From Saccharomycopsis fibuligera x Saccharomycopsis cf. fibuligera (taxonomy: Eukaryota; Ascomycota; Saccharomycetes; Ascoideales; Saccharomycopsidaceae), in NCBI GenBank assembly GCA_001936135.1, contig CP012814.1:1054001-1118000 (forward strand): 64,000 nt of DNA. The letters run 5' to 3'. The notes beneath the pieces were generated by a model. That model saw only the letters and a program-made list of their open reading frames with translations. It made no database searches and had not been told where the DNA came from. Positions 35,856 through 47,156 of the stretch are shown here, one piece after another. Numbering within the stretch: the stretch's first letter is position 1; each line of letters begins with the position of its first letter. Position numbers and translations under genes: made by a program.

Positions 35856-37670
35856 CTATTTCTTCTTGTTCTTCTTGTTTTTCTTTTTGTTTTTGTTTTT
35901 ACTAGTAGATGGTTGCGCTACTTTTTCTTTAGTTTCTGTTTCTTCAGGTTCTGTTTCTTCTATTTCCAGCTCTTCAGTTTTTGTTTTAGTTCCTGCCTCT
36001 TCAGGCTTACTTATTTCATCTGCTTTTTGTACTGATTCTTGTGATGCGCCAACTTTTTCTTCAACTGTATCGCTAGTTGCTTCTTTCTTTGCTTCAGAAG
36101 CAGAATCCTTTTTACCATTTTCCTCAATTTCCTCTGACTTGTTTATTGTCTCTTCTTGTCTAGGTTTTTCTTCTGATTCCCTGGCTGGCTCATCTGTCTT
36201 AATTTCACTCTGAGTTTCCTTTGGGGCCTCATTTATTACCTCTTTTGTGGCAATAGGCTGTGGTGTTTCCGCAACGCCGTCAAATTCTGGCTGCGGTTGT
36301 TCTTTTGGTGGTTCTACTTGAGAATCGTTTGCAGGTGCTTCTGGCACGCCATCAAACTGTGGCTGAGGTTCCTTTGGTGTTTCCACCTGAGAATTCTTTG
36401 TTGGCGTTTCTGGTACACCGTCAAATTGCGGCTGAGCTTGTTCTTTTGGTTTTTCAACTTGAGCATCTTTATCAGTCTCTTGGAGCGGCTCCTCTTTGAA
36501 AGACTCCTCCTTCTTTGCGTCTTCATCTTGGGAGGGCTCATCTGACTTAACTTCATCCTGCCTGATTTCTGGTTGCGATGGTTCTTCAGCCACTACTGGC
36601 GCTTCTTCCTCTGCTTGTTTTTCTTCTTCCTTCTCAGAGATTGCTATTTTTTCAAGTTTTTCAGCAGTTTCTTCCACTTGCTTATCAGTCTGGCCAGACT
36701 TGGCACCAGCAACCTCGGGTGTAGACTCGTTTAATGGTACATCATCAAAGTTTTCGGATGCATTAGTTTTTGGTGGCAGAGGTGCGTTTTCCTGTTTAGC
36801 AACAGTAGTAGTAGTAGTAGCAGCAGCAGCAGCAGCAGCAGCATCACCACCGCTATAATGGGAGATTTTATGTTGTCTAATCAAATCATTGTTGGCATCA
36901 AGATAAAACATTCTAACTCCCACAATTCTTTTCTCAGAATCACAAGCTTTTAACCATTCTGGTCTAACCACTGGAATATTATTATCTACTGCTTTTTTCC
37001 ATTGTGGGCCCTTAGCCAAAGTGCAGACAAAATGGGTAGTATCAACCTGTACATCATTCTGTAATGGTTTGGCATTGATACTTTTCAATATGCGTTCAAT
37101 GTCACTTTTATCTATGCCTTGTTCTTTCCAGTCAACTTCACCTAAGCATACAGTAATACCGCTAAGATCTGTCATTTTGTGAGTTCTGACATCCACTTCA
37201 TTGGAGTAGTAAATGCCAGCGGTGGTATCCAACTTTAAGCTGAATTTGTAAGGTGTGTCAATTGGTAAACCAGATAACTTAGTGGTAGTGTTAATCAAAG
37301 GGTTAGGTATTTGGCCCAATCTTTGACCGTTTTTAAATAAAGATAATGATTTTATGGTGGCGGTGCTCAACTTCAATGGCTCCCATTCTAAGACGCATGA
37401 AGTTTGAGTAACGTTTCTAAGCTTAAGCACAGGTGGTTCTGGTTCTGCTTGACCGAAACTTTTCAATATTTCTTCTTGAACATCGTTAAAAAGTTGCAAC
37501 TCCTTAGCTTCCAATTCAATGTCACGATCACATCTAATTTTCACTATGGATCCTGCTTGAACCCCATCAGGAAGCAAGATTGTTGGAAATTCAATCAAGT
37601 GGTGATCTTTAGTTAGCAATAATGCCAATGATGCATCAAGTTTTCCCACTGTCAACGAAACCTCAACCAT
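35856..37670 (-). CDS. CHS5: Exomer scaffold Chs5
   Basis: 604 residues. An N-terminal dimerisation segment (about 1-75, [20 protein letters not shown]) is followed by a fibronectin type III domain (about 78-165, [20 protein letters not shown]) and a BRCT domain (about 167-260, [37 protein letters not shown]). This order defines Chs5, the core of the exomer coat that exports chitin synthase Chs3 and other cargo from the trans-Golgi. The C-terminal half is a long Glu/Lys/Pro/Gln-rich tail ending in a poly-Asn/Lys tract ([14 protein letters not shown]), as in S. cerevisiae. It includes three imperfect tandem copies of a ~23-residue unit centred on [11 protein letters not shown] (about 36255-36455). 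The gene is divergent from a cell wall protein gene. Confidence 0.94.
   Translation of the reverse strand: MVEVSLTVGKLDASLALLLTKDHHLIEFPTILLPDGVQAGSIVKIRCDRDIELEAKELQLFNDVQEEILKSFGQAEPEPPVLKLRNVTQTSCVLEWEPLKLSTATIKSLSLFKNGQRLGQIPNPLINTTTKLSGLPIDTPYKFSLKLDTTAGIYYSNEVDVRTHKMTDLSGITVCLGEVDWKEQGIDKSDIERILKSINAKPLQNDVQVDTTHFVCTLAKGPQWKKAVDNNIPVVRPEWLKACDSEKRIVGVRMFYLDANNDLIRQHKISHYSGGDAAAAAAAATTTTTVAKQENAPLPPKTNASENFDDVPLNESTPEVAGAKSGQTDKQVEETAEKLEKIAISEKEEEKQAEEEAPVVAEEPSQPEIRQDEVKSDEPSQDEDAKKEESFKEEPLQETDKDAQVEKPKEQAQPQFDGVPETPTKNSQVETPKEPQPQFDGVPEAPANDSQVEPPKEQPQPEFDGVAETPQPIATKEVINEAPKETQSEIKTDEPARESEEKPRQEETINKSEEIEENGKKDSASEAKKEATSDTVEEKVGASQESVQKADEISKPEEAGTKTKTEELEIEETEPEETETKEKVAQPSTSKNKNKKKNKKNKKK
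36255..36455 (-). repeat. Three ~23-residue coding repeats in the CHS5 tail
   Basis: The repeated core is K-E-x-x-x-P-x-F-D-G-V-x-E-x-P, about 69-72 bp per unit, in the disordered tail of Chs5. It is likely to vary in copy number between strains. Confidence 0.7.
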
Positions 37671-38804
37671 TTTTTGTCTTTTAATTTTTGAAAAGCGATT
37701 GATTGCGATAAACTGAAGGCTTCTAAATCTTTATGCAAAAACGTCTATATACAATCCCGGTTCATCTTGGGCAAATCACCACATTGTACTGGTTTATTGA
37801 CACATTCTGATTCTGAAAAACAACAACATGCTGGCAATAAAAAATGGTGGATACCCGGATCTTACGTTATGATGGTGTCCGGGTCATGTATTTTTTCTGC
37901 CCTTTACTTTGAAACGCTCTAAACCTTACAGGCAATACACTACTTACTGTAATGAGCAGCTGTGGTCAAAAACACGGCTGTAGCTATAATTCAAAGTTTC
38001 ATGTGAATTAACTCATTTGGAATACAGGTTCCCGAAAAAAAAAAAAAAAAAAAAGAAAAGTCACACAGCAGAATGCTACTATTAAGTAGTCAGATTGTGG
38101 CGGCCATCTGTGGAACCCTCACCACAAAGTGTAACTAATTGTTGGTTTAAAGAATGTCGGGAGGGTCCGCAGACTCTGTCGCTCTCTTGTACTGATGTTG
38201 CCATTATAGCCATAACCATGTCACCAGCTTGGCGTATATTCCAATATAGTGCCAAAGCTTGATTATAGCATCGAGTTCAATCGTGTGTTCGAATTTGTGG
38301 TGCGGATTCTGTTATTACCGTCGATGGTAGCCCTGAATTATCGGTACAAATAAAGCCAAAGTCAGCTGAGCGAATAATATATTTTTCCATCATCTAGCGT
38401 GGCGCTCCCCATAGCATTGCAACCATGCAGGTTGAAGCAGCACTAGCGGTTGCAGAAAACCAGCCAACATGAAACCCAATTGTTTCACCATCGCTTATGC
38501 ACAACTTTTGCTTGGGATCTATCATGATTCTCGGCTGAGTTTCCAAATTATTAAATAAGCCACACCATCCTGCTGTCAAATTTTTGTCTCTTTGCATTCT
38601 TTTTTTTATCATTGTTCTGTTTAGATTATTTAAGCTTTTTGCATTGTTTAGTTTTCGCGGTTTGATTGTGATTCATTACCGATCATACATTACATTAAGT
38701 CGCTCATTTTGTTAAGAAAATTCTTTCAATTGGCTTTCGTTGCCACACCATTTGAATAAGAATAATATATTGAAAGCATATGAAAAGCTATTCAACACTG
38801 CAGT
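37671..38804. promoter_or_regulatory. Divergent promoter, CHS5 / GPI wall protein
   Basis: 1.1 kb between divergent genes, with an A18 run interrupted by one G (38036-38059). No supported gene; a minus frame at 38394-38612 is unremarkable. Confidence 0.4.
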
Positions 38805-39691
38805 ATGATTCCCAGAAACCTTGTATCATTACTTTCCTTACTCTTAACGCTTCCCTCATTGATCTCGGCATATCAGTACTTTGACTTTGGATTGGGAACC
38901 AAAAACACTGTTTATTTGGAGTTTTTCAAAGATGTCAGCCCAAACCCACTTGACAACCTATTTACCTTCACCGGAACCTACAAGCCAGAGCTAGAACACT
39001 CATTTGCAAATTTGAAAGTGCCTCAAAAGCAAAGCAGTCAGTCCATCATTACTTCCAAATTCAGCAGTTTGTACGGTGAATACTCAGTGCATGCCAAAGC
39101 TGCCAAAGGTGGAGTATTAACCTCGTTTAAGATCTCTTCTGCCTCTTCAGTGATTGCTATCCAGGTCTCTGGTGCTGATCCTAAAAAAATCATTCCTGCA
39201 TTTTATGGTACGCATAGTGATTCTGATGTCAAGGACACTGGCAAAGACTTGACGGAAGATTTTCATACTTATTCCATCGCTTGGCAACCAGAAAGCATTT
39301 CTTGGGCTATTGATGGTGAAGTTATTAGAAATTTGACCAGATCAGTGGTTCAAAGTGACAGCAATTTGAAAGGGCATTATCCTTACAATATCCCATCAAC
39401 CGTCAATTTCATGGTGGAATCCATCAGTGGTGATGAATCCGCTACTGGTAATTTTAGTGCTTCATTCGATACTATCAAGGTAAGAGATGAGTCTGGGGCT
39501 AATTGCATAATCGGTGAAAGTGATAATACTAGCTCAGTAAAGTATATTTCAACTTCGGCTTGTGAGCTTTGGCAAGGCTATACTACTACTGATCCGTACA
39601 ATTTGGGACCATATACTACTTCTAAAGCAATTCCAACAACCTCTTCCTCAGCAAGTACCACTAGTTCCTCAAAAGCCTCCTCAACAACAGC

Positions 39692-39722
<31 letters not shown>

Positions 39723-41483
39723 GTAGCTACAACAAGTGCATTAGCATCTGCTAGTCAGAAATCATCATCATCTTTAACATCATCATCTTCTCCTTCTGCT
39801 TCTTCGTCAAATACCAGCCCATTATCAACCACCACTTATACCTCCGATGGCAAAACTTTGGTTGCTGGCTTAACCACAGTCACCAATTCTGCTGGTATAT
39901 CGACTGCGTCTCCAGTTCTGCTTTCTTCTCTGTCTCCATCAAAAAAGTCAAGCAGCTCCGAATATAGCCCTGGAACTACTACTGTCTTGACCCTCAGTGG
40001 TAAAACCCTTACAACTGGCGTGGCTCACGTTACCACTACCGTCAGTGGTATAGTTACCCACTATACTACTTATTGTCCATTAACTGCCTCCCATAGCTCA
40101 TCATCATCATCCTCGGCATCCCTGACCCATAGCTCTTACAATTCTACAATCACCACTAAGCACTCAGTCAGCACTGCTAGCTCTAGTACGGTGCTCACAG
40201 TCAGCGGCACACCAGTGACTACCGATGTAGTTCATGTTACCACTACCGTGAGTGGCGTAGTTACTCATTATACCACTTACTGTCCATTGACTTCCACCAG
40301 AACTTTCAAATCATCAGTACCATCTTCCACTAAATTAAAGGCTATTGCTAATAGCACTAGTGCTGCTACTGGCTCTACATCTACTTCCGCAAAGTATTCA
40401 ACTAGTACTGCTTCGTCATCGACAATCTTGACAGTTAGTGGTAAGCCAATCACCACAGGAGTGGTTCACATTACTACCACCGTGAGTGGTATTGTTACCC
40501 ATTACACCACCTATTGCCCATTAACTGCTACCCATATCTTGACTAACTCTTCTTCCTTTTCCTCTTCAAGTTCCACCAATGCTACCCCAACTACTGCTAC
40601 ATCTGCTTCCAGTTCTGGCTCTGTGGCCTCTTCATCGGCCAGCACGGTATTCTCAACAACCACTATCGCTTCCACCAGTACCGCTTCTTCCACTACTGTG
40701 CTTACGGTTAGTGGTACGGCAATCACAACGGGAGTGGCTCATGTTACTACAACTATTAGCGGCGTGGTTACCCATTACACTACATACTGCCCACTCACTG
40801 CCACATCCACTTCCATCTCATCTATCGCGGCTACTTCGTCATCCTCAGTATCAAATAGTGCAACAACAGCTTACCAAAACCAAACGGTAACATCTTCAAC
40901 CACTATTCTTTCAACTTACACAGCTAAACATACAACAGTGATAACTACTAAAAAATGCAGTACCTGTGCTTCTGAAGTGGTGACTACGGGGGTTTCATAC
41001 TTTAACAATGACACTGCTACTACTACAAAGAGTGATACTTCTTCACTTTCCTACAGCTATGTCCCATTAACATCCATTCAATCATCTGTGGTTCCAACTA
41101 CGTATACTACTGCTACGCCAATCTCAACTTATGTTGAATCCTCTGATGCTGTATCATCTACTCTTGATGCACAGGCCTCAACTTTATCTGCTTCTGGTAT
41201 CACTAATCTTTCTACTACAGCTTCTGGAATAAGCACGTATGAAGATTTGACTCCAGTTGTTAGTTACACTGACTCTGACTTAAATAAAGTTAGTTCTGTT
41301 ACTTCTTTAGCTAGCAGCACCAGCGCTAGCTATAGCAACAATGCCACTAGCAGTGCTGCAAGCTTGCAAATTGCTAATGGCGCTTCTGCAGTTAATGGCT
41401 TTCCAACCTTAGAATATTACAATTTTGCAATTATGTTGGTTGCTGGTTTACTTTCGTGTACATTATTAGCAACCGCTGTTTGA
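38805..41483 (+). CDS. GPI-type wall protein with a CRH-like GH16 domain lacking its catalytic motif
   Basis: 892 residues. A signal peptide (MIPRNLVSLLSLLLTLPSLISA) is followed by a domain at about 23-240 that follows the Crh1/Utr2 transglycosylase fold: IITSKFSSLYGEYSVHAKAAKG then GVLTSFKISS, FHTYSIAW (153-160) and SWAIDGEVIRNLT (166-178). The Crh catalytic motif DEIDWEWLG should come right after GVLTSF, but here residues 114-123 read SSVIAIQVSG, with no acidic residue. A Ser/Thr-rich stalk follows with four close copies (starting near residues 391, 462, 539 and 630) of a ~40-residue module, TTVLTVSGxxxTTGVxHVTT then TVSGIVTHYTTYCPLT. A CSTC segment is at about 718, and the hydrophobic C-terminus suits GPI attachment. 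I infer a wall adhesin or structural protein, not an enzyme. The paralogue at 42984-45383 shares the modules. Confidence 0.8.
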
Positions 41484-42983
41484 TTTGGGCGTGATTTTGA
41501 GTTACAGGTTTGATACCCTCTTTTTGTTGTCTCAAAACAAGCCGGACTTAGACAAGTTTAGATTTTTATTTACATTTTGTTTATTCTTCAATTCTTTTTA
41601 AAATTTTTTCTTTTTACCAAATTTCTAATTTATTGAGTTTTGATTCATCTTTTCAATGATACCACCGTAGTGCTGCGCTGCAGCAGTAAGTTCAACATGT
41701 TGGATGGAATCTATTTGCAGTCACCGACTCACACACCATGGAAGGCACTCAAAGCACCTCGGGGAAGTTACACGACTAATATCCAATGTACTAGTAAGCA
41801 TAGACTTGCTAGAAACTAACTTAGCGAGAAGCCAGGTGGTGCAATGGCCCAGTCAAACTCACTGCTTTACTTACTGTGCAGAAAAAGCCTCGTCACAAAT
41901 ATCGCAGCAATACTTTTTATCTAATTTATGCTATAGTTGATTTTGTTTTTTTTGAAAAGCAAGATTCTTTAGTCTATCTTTACTTTTTGGGCGCCATCCA
42001 CTTTCTTCGTTCAAATATCAACTTTTATGCTTGGTTTCAACAGTTGCCTAATTCTACAGAATCAATAATTACTTTCTGTTGAAAGGCTTCTATATGTATT
42101 TAGAGTGTAATATAATGGTATTTCAGGCCTTTAAAACCAGGGTTGTGGAAGGGAATTACTTTATCATAATAATAAGAAGCTTAAAAGGCACATATTAGTT
42201 TTTAGAGAATAATACTTCTTAGTTAAATTAATATCACCTTGGGTGATACATTCCAGGTTATTATAAAATGAAATCATTAAATGTTCAACCTCTAAAAGAA
42301 ATGTGCTTTTGAGGTAAGTCGTCATCCTTTAAAGCTATCCTCTGGTGACATTTTTGTTGTAAACGACCCTTTTATATCAGCACTGGTGAATCCCGAGTCC
42401 AAAGGTTTCTTTTTTGGACGTTCTTTGCACTGGCAAAACTACGGCAGTAACCAAATGCCAAGAGTTTCTGCCTAAATATCCCAATTCTGTCAAAGATAGA
42501 TATTTGTTAACTTTAACAAATATGAAGAGCTTATACCAAAAAGAACCATTCATTTTTAATTATAACAAAGCTAGTTCCCTGATATATCTGGAGAGTAGTC
42601 TAGTAGTATCAGCTGACTATATGTACTTCAAATAATACCGTTAACATAAAATACCTGTGCAAAAGCAACATATGCACGCTTGCCATGTTGTCTCTCGCAG
42701 TAAAACATTGAACATGAAACTGTGTTGTTTCATTGAGCATGTCAGTCACCGTTCAACATTGGTATGTGTATTGACGGGCTATGTCAATGATATGTCAATG
42801 CTTTATTTTGCAGTGGTATATATTCATCAGCAACTCACTTGAGAGTATCCATTTCTGTTGTTGAATATCAATATCTATGACGAAAGCACATTTTGCCATT
42901 TCTCCCTTATTTCAAAAAAGCAACTACGATACAGAGTTTCAAAACACAGAAAACTGTCAAATATTAAAAGTTCTGAGCTGAAG
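41484..42983. other. Intergenic between the two wall protein genes
   Basis: 1.5 kb, AT-rich. A few short frames (for example 41704-42082 and 42414-42842) have no recognisable domain. It is probably the long promoter typical of regulated wall protein genes. Confidence 0.4.
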
Positions 42984-45383
42984 ATGTTCAACGACGCTTT
43001 GGCCAAACTCGTTTTGCTCTCCATCCTTCCCTCATTGATTGCTGGTTATCCTTACCTTAATTTTGATGGAGGTTTCCATAATCTGACTATTTTAAAACCC
43101 ACTAGTACTATTGCAAAAGCAACCGATTCAACTTTATTTAAATCAGTGACATTATTCAAGAGTGATTCCTCTGATGCCGCCTTTTCTCTGGCATTTAGTT
43201 CTTCTTCTTCCTCGGTCGGTCTGTCTATTTATGGTTACCTCGCAGCCTCTTCTGATGAAAATTTATCTTTAGATTGGTCATCTGCTTCGAATTCTTATGC
43301 CTCCTCAAGCTTTCATTCCACTCCATTCCCTTCAGACTCTCGTTTTGCTACTCAAAGCTTGAGCGCTGCATCAAATACAACTTTGAGCTTTGGTTCCGCT
43401 CTTGCCTCCACTGGGTCTATTTCTGAAAGTTCTTCTACAACTTTTTTGCCCTTAGACACCGCTTCTAGCGCGACTAATCTTACCACTAAAGGCAAACTTC
43501 TGACTGATGGGGTACTTTCAATCACTACCACCAACAATGGGGTGGTTACGCAATATGCTACTTATTGCCCACTGTGTGATAATGCTACTGCTACTAGCAC
43601 CACTGTGTCCAAATCTCAAAGCACAAGCTTAGCTGCCATTTCTTCTGAAGTTGTTACTATTTCAACAAGCTCTTCAATTTCAAGCATTGTTCTTACATCT
43701 AATGGCAAAGAACTAACTACAGGTGTTGAATACATTACTGCTACGGTTGATGGTATTGTTACTCATTATTCAACTTTTTGCCCCTTTACTACTACTAAAA
43801 CTAGTCATAGTGTTGTTGCTGGTTCTGCATCTACGGCATCTGCTGCTGCTACTACTTCGGCTACCAGCTCAAGCTCGGCGATCCAAAAAGACACAAGCAC
43901 CATAACAACCACTGTTTTTGCTGAGTCCACCACTACTATAACTGTCAAGGGTAAGCCAGTAACTACAGGCGTATCGCATGTCACGGTCACCATTAACGGT
44001 AGCACTAGGACTCATTATACCACGTTGGTGCCATTGAAAGCTACTCATACTTCTGTTATTGTTGCTGTTGCTTCTTCAGACCAATCTAGTTCTGTTGCTG
44101 CTGCTTCAAAAACAAGTATTTCTAGTTCTGACGCTACCTCCTCTTCTGCTAATGGCAATGAAAATGTTAATTTTGGCTCCAATAAGGCTAATCTTACAAC
44201 TACAATTGTCATTATTAATGGGAAAGAAAAGACTACAGGGGTCGCTCAAGTTGCCACAACAGATAGTCAAGGTATCAGCACATACTTCACCAATTTTACT
44301 CCAATGACAATTACTAAAACTTTACATGGTTCTGCCTCTGCCTTACCTTCAGCTTCAACCTCAACTGTTAAAAGTTCTGCTATTTCTACCACAATCACCA
44401 CAGTCAGCGGAAAGCACCAAACCACTGGGGTTGATGATGTTGCTAGCACAGCACTTGATGGCAAAGTCACTCAATATAATACGTTTGTTCCATCAACTGT
44501 CACCAGAATAATCAATGGGCCTGGTTCTGGATTAAACTCTGAACTTAGCTCAATTGTTGACTCGGATGGTCCTAACGGTGGTGCTGGTGCTACTGTCACT
44601 ACCGTCATCGTGACTGCTGGCACTGATTTTGTTGACCAAAGCCATGCAACTCAGACTAGTAAAGCCTTTGCAGCAGGCTCAACGACTACTGTTCTCACAA
44701 TCAATGGTCAACAATTTGCCACTGGGATAATGTATGTTACCACCATAATTAACGGCGCCGCGACTCTGTACGTTGCTTATACTCCATTATCAACTACCAA
44801 ATCCACCGCTCTGGCCGCCACAACCGTTGCTAGTACTGCTAATGTTGCTTCCACGGCATCATACACTGCATATACTAACCAAAGATTGACCACATTCACA
44901 ACTTCAGTTGCTACTATTGTCCCTTCAAGCCCTAAAATCCTCACAAGCACTGCTACAAACTGCACTGTCTGTGAAGTTAAAACATACACTACTGGGATTT
45001 ATTTCAATACCACATTGTTAAAGAATGCTACATATGAAGTAGCTAACTTAATGCCTTTAGCTTCGCTTCAAACTAACGTTTTCCTTCTTATTTATACTAC
45101 TGCGGTTGTTAATAATTCTTCTATTGCTACTGCTCTGCAATTTAACATTTCTGGTTCGGCTTCTAGCTCCGTTACTAGGAGCCAAGTTGATGCAATTTCA
45201 GGATACGCTGCCAATTACAAAAACAATAGCATTAGTAGCACGATTTTATTTAGAAGGGACATTTCTAATGGCGCTGCTTCTTTGAAATCATGGACAGCTT
45301 CTGTAGCTACAATCCTTACTAAAGTAGTGGTATTAAGTGCTGTTGGTATCTTTACCACTGCTGTTATTATTGGCTTTGTTTGA
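42984..45383 (+). CDS. GPI-type Ser/Thr-rich wall protein, paralogue without GH16 domain
   Basis: I start at the ATG 42984 (MFNDALAKLVLLSILPSLIAG), which gives a clean signal peptide and 799 residues. The frame is open 126 bases further up, but that segment is polar and not a signal. Mature sequence begins GYPYLNFD, like AYQYFDF of the preceding protein, but the GH16-like fold is absent, replaced by Ser-rich sequence. At least six diverged modules follow (SSIVLTSNGKELTTGVEYIT...THYSTFCPFT; TTITVKGKPVTTGVSHVTVT...THYTTLVPLK; TTVLTINGQQFATGIMYVTT...YVAYTPLS). The near-terminal CTVC...YTTGIYFN...LMPLASLQTN block aligns with CSTC...TTGVSYFN...YVPLTSIQSS of the neighbour. The C-terminus ends in a hydrophobic segment suited to GPI attachment. 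This is a tandem duplicate that lost or replaced the N-terminal domain. Confidence 0.78.
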   Translation: MFNDALAKLVLLSILPSLIAGYPYLNFDGGFHNLTILKPTSTIAKATDSTLFKSVTLFKSDSSDAAFSLAFSSSSSSVGLSIYGYLAASSDENLSLDWSSASNSYASSSFHSTPFPSDSRFATQSLSAASNTTLSFGSALASTGSISESSSTTFLPLDTASSATNLTTKGKLLTDGVLSITTTNNGVVTQYATYCPLCDNATATSTTVSKSQSTSLAAISSEVVTISTSSSISSIVLTSNGKELTTGVEYITATVDGIVTHYSTFCPFTTTKTSHSVVAGSASTASAAATTSATSSSSAIQKDTSTITTTVFAESTTTITVKGKPVTTGVSHVTVTINGSTRTHYTTLVPLKATHTSVIVAVASSDQSSSVAAASKTSISSSDATSSSANGNENVNFGSNKANLTTTIVIINGKEKTTGVAQVATTDSQGISTYFTNFTPMTITKTLHGSASALPSASTSTVKSSAISTTITTVSGKHQTTGVDDVASTALDGKVTQYNTFVPSTVTRIINGPGSGLNSELSSIVDSDGPNGGAGATVTTVIVTAGTDFVDQSHATQTSKAFAAGSTTTVLTINGQQFATGIMYVTTIINGAATLYVAYTPLSTTKSTALAATTVASTANVASTASYTAYTNQRLTTFTTSVATIVPSSPKILTSTATNCTVCEVKTYTTGIYFNTTLLKNATYEVANLMPLASLQTNVFLLIYTTAVVNNSSIATALQFNISGSASSSVTRSQVDAISGYAANYKNNSISSTILFRRDISNGAASLKSWTASVATILTKVVVLSAVGIFTTAVIIGFV

Positions 45384-46421
45384 GCTAAAGCAACTTTTGC
45401 TCGATATTTAGCAGCTACAACACAATTCCATTTATCGAATCTTTTATTCTTCAATTCTCTGTCTTTTTTTTATTGATCTAAGAAGGTCTATCATGTTTAC
45501 TCAAAGTCGGTCTTATCCTACCTCTTGTTTTAGTTCTTGTTCCGCGGATAGAATGATGCTCTATTGATATTGCAAATTAAACACTCTCACATTATTTTGT
45601 ATCTTCAGTTCTTCAGTTCTTCAGTTCTTCAGTTCTTCAGTTCTTCAGTTCTTCAGTTCTTCAATTCTTCAATTCGTCAGGTTATTTTTTTTTTTTTTTT
45701 CAAAAGTTAGATCCTAGCGATTTTCACAATTTTTGGACCCTACCTACAACTCTTTTTTATTAATGTATTTATTTTTGTTATTAACTTTATGACTACTATG
45801 AAAAGCTTAAAAGAAAAAAAAAAAAAAAAATAAAAAACGAACAAACTATTTCTCTTTTACACTTTTGTAATAATCTCTTACAGTCAGTAGACAGAAAAAA
45901 CAAAAGATGGAGACAATGCACTGTATTTACAGCTCTTCTGGAATATTTAAAGAAGCCGAAACAGCTGACTTCGCAGTTGTCATTATACATGCAAATCAGT
46001 TCATGTTGGAGAGATCAGAAATATGCAGCAGTTCAACAGACTTCGGCATCTTTACATAGACACAATGCAGCCGATTAAGCGCCCAAAAACAGAGATTTGC
46101 AGCACAGAGTGACAGTGCGAAGCAACTGGCCTAACGAACCAGATGATGACCACTCTTACTTGAACGCCATTGCTCATGGGCCTGTTTTCAATCCTTGCAG
46201 GGCGCGTTTTGCAAAAACTTTTGCACATTATTATGATTATTGTGCGTACTATAATACAACTTTAGCTGGAAAAAAGGTCTTTAATATGTCAATGCACGGC
46301 ATAATCAATGTGAGACGAAGTTTATCAAATATTTTTGCCACATTGTGTAGTAAGAGCGCATTTGCCATAATTGTGCTTACAATTTGGCTGATTAGTTTCC
46401 TCATTTGACTATTTTTTATTG

Positions 46422-46452
<31 letters not shown>

Positions 46453-47156
46453 GTTTGTTTCAAAGCACAACACGGTATATCCAACTCCTGTTCTTTTTGT
46501 GAATCGTTTGAATCAGTAAAGATGTAATAATATCACTACTACGATGCGGCATTATGTTCACTTATGACATTATCATGGATGGATCGACCGATACATTCTC
46601 CGCGTGTGTCTATACCGCTTACTCATTTGAAATACTTTCTTTTCCAAAGACAAGCAGGCTTCAAAGTATATCATCACCTTTTGAAACTGCAATATTTTTT
46701 TTTAAAAAAAGGCATAGATTAGAATGTTGCAACTTTCATTTTGTATTTACATATACACACTCTCCAGGGCTATGTAGCGCAGTGCTTTTAGCATTTATGT
46801 GGTTCTAACTTCAGTAGTCGCATGACAATAGTCACGTGCATATATATATATATGCTTTGTGCTGGCGCGAAAACAACAAAGAGAAGGAAAAGTGCTGAAA
46901 AATTGATAATTTAATACGTGTTTCCATTGAGAGACAGAGGAAGAGAAGAAGAGGAAGAAGAGCTTTTAGCGCTATTGCTGTTACTCTCACTGCCGTTGCT
47001 ATAGATATTGCCATAACCTTAACTAAACTATTGTCAATTGAGCAGCAATCGGCTTTTACTCTTTGAATTCAGTCTCAAAATATTCTACTCTTAGCATACT
47101 ACTACGACTCAACAGAACGGCCATTAATTGTCAATCAACAACACATCGCCCTCACA
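45384..47156. other. Intergenic with 8-bp minisatellite
   Basis: 1.8 kb between the second wall protein and WBP1. It holds an octamer repeat (45603-45674), T16 (45685-45700), A18 (45812-45829) and T26 (46426-46451). No credible gene; frames such as 46097-46408 lack an ATG start and homology. Confidence 0.45.
45603..45674. repeat. 8-bp minisatellite, nine copies
   Basis: CTTCAGTT is repeated seven times exactly, followed by two copies of the variant CTTCAATT, about 220 bp after the wall protein stop. Confidence 0.95.

Noticed and set aside
46097-46408. A 104-codon frame with a C-terminal hydrophobic segment.
   Set aside because: It starts with TTG, not ATG, has no recognisable homology and lies beside long T-runs that create hydrophobic codons.
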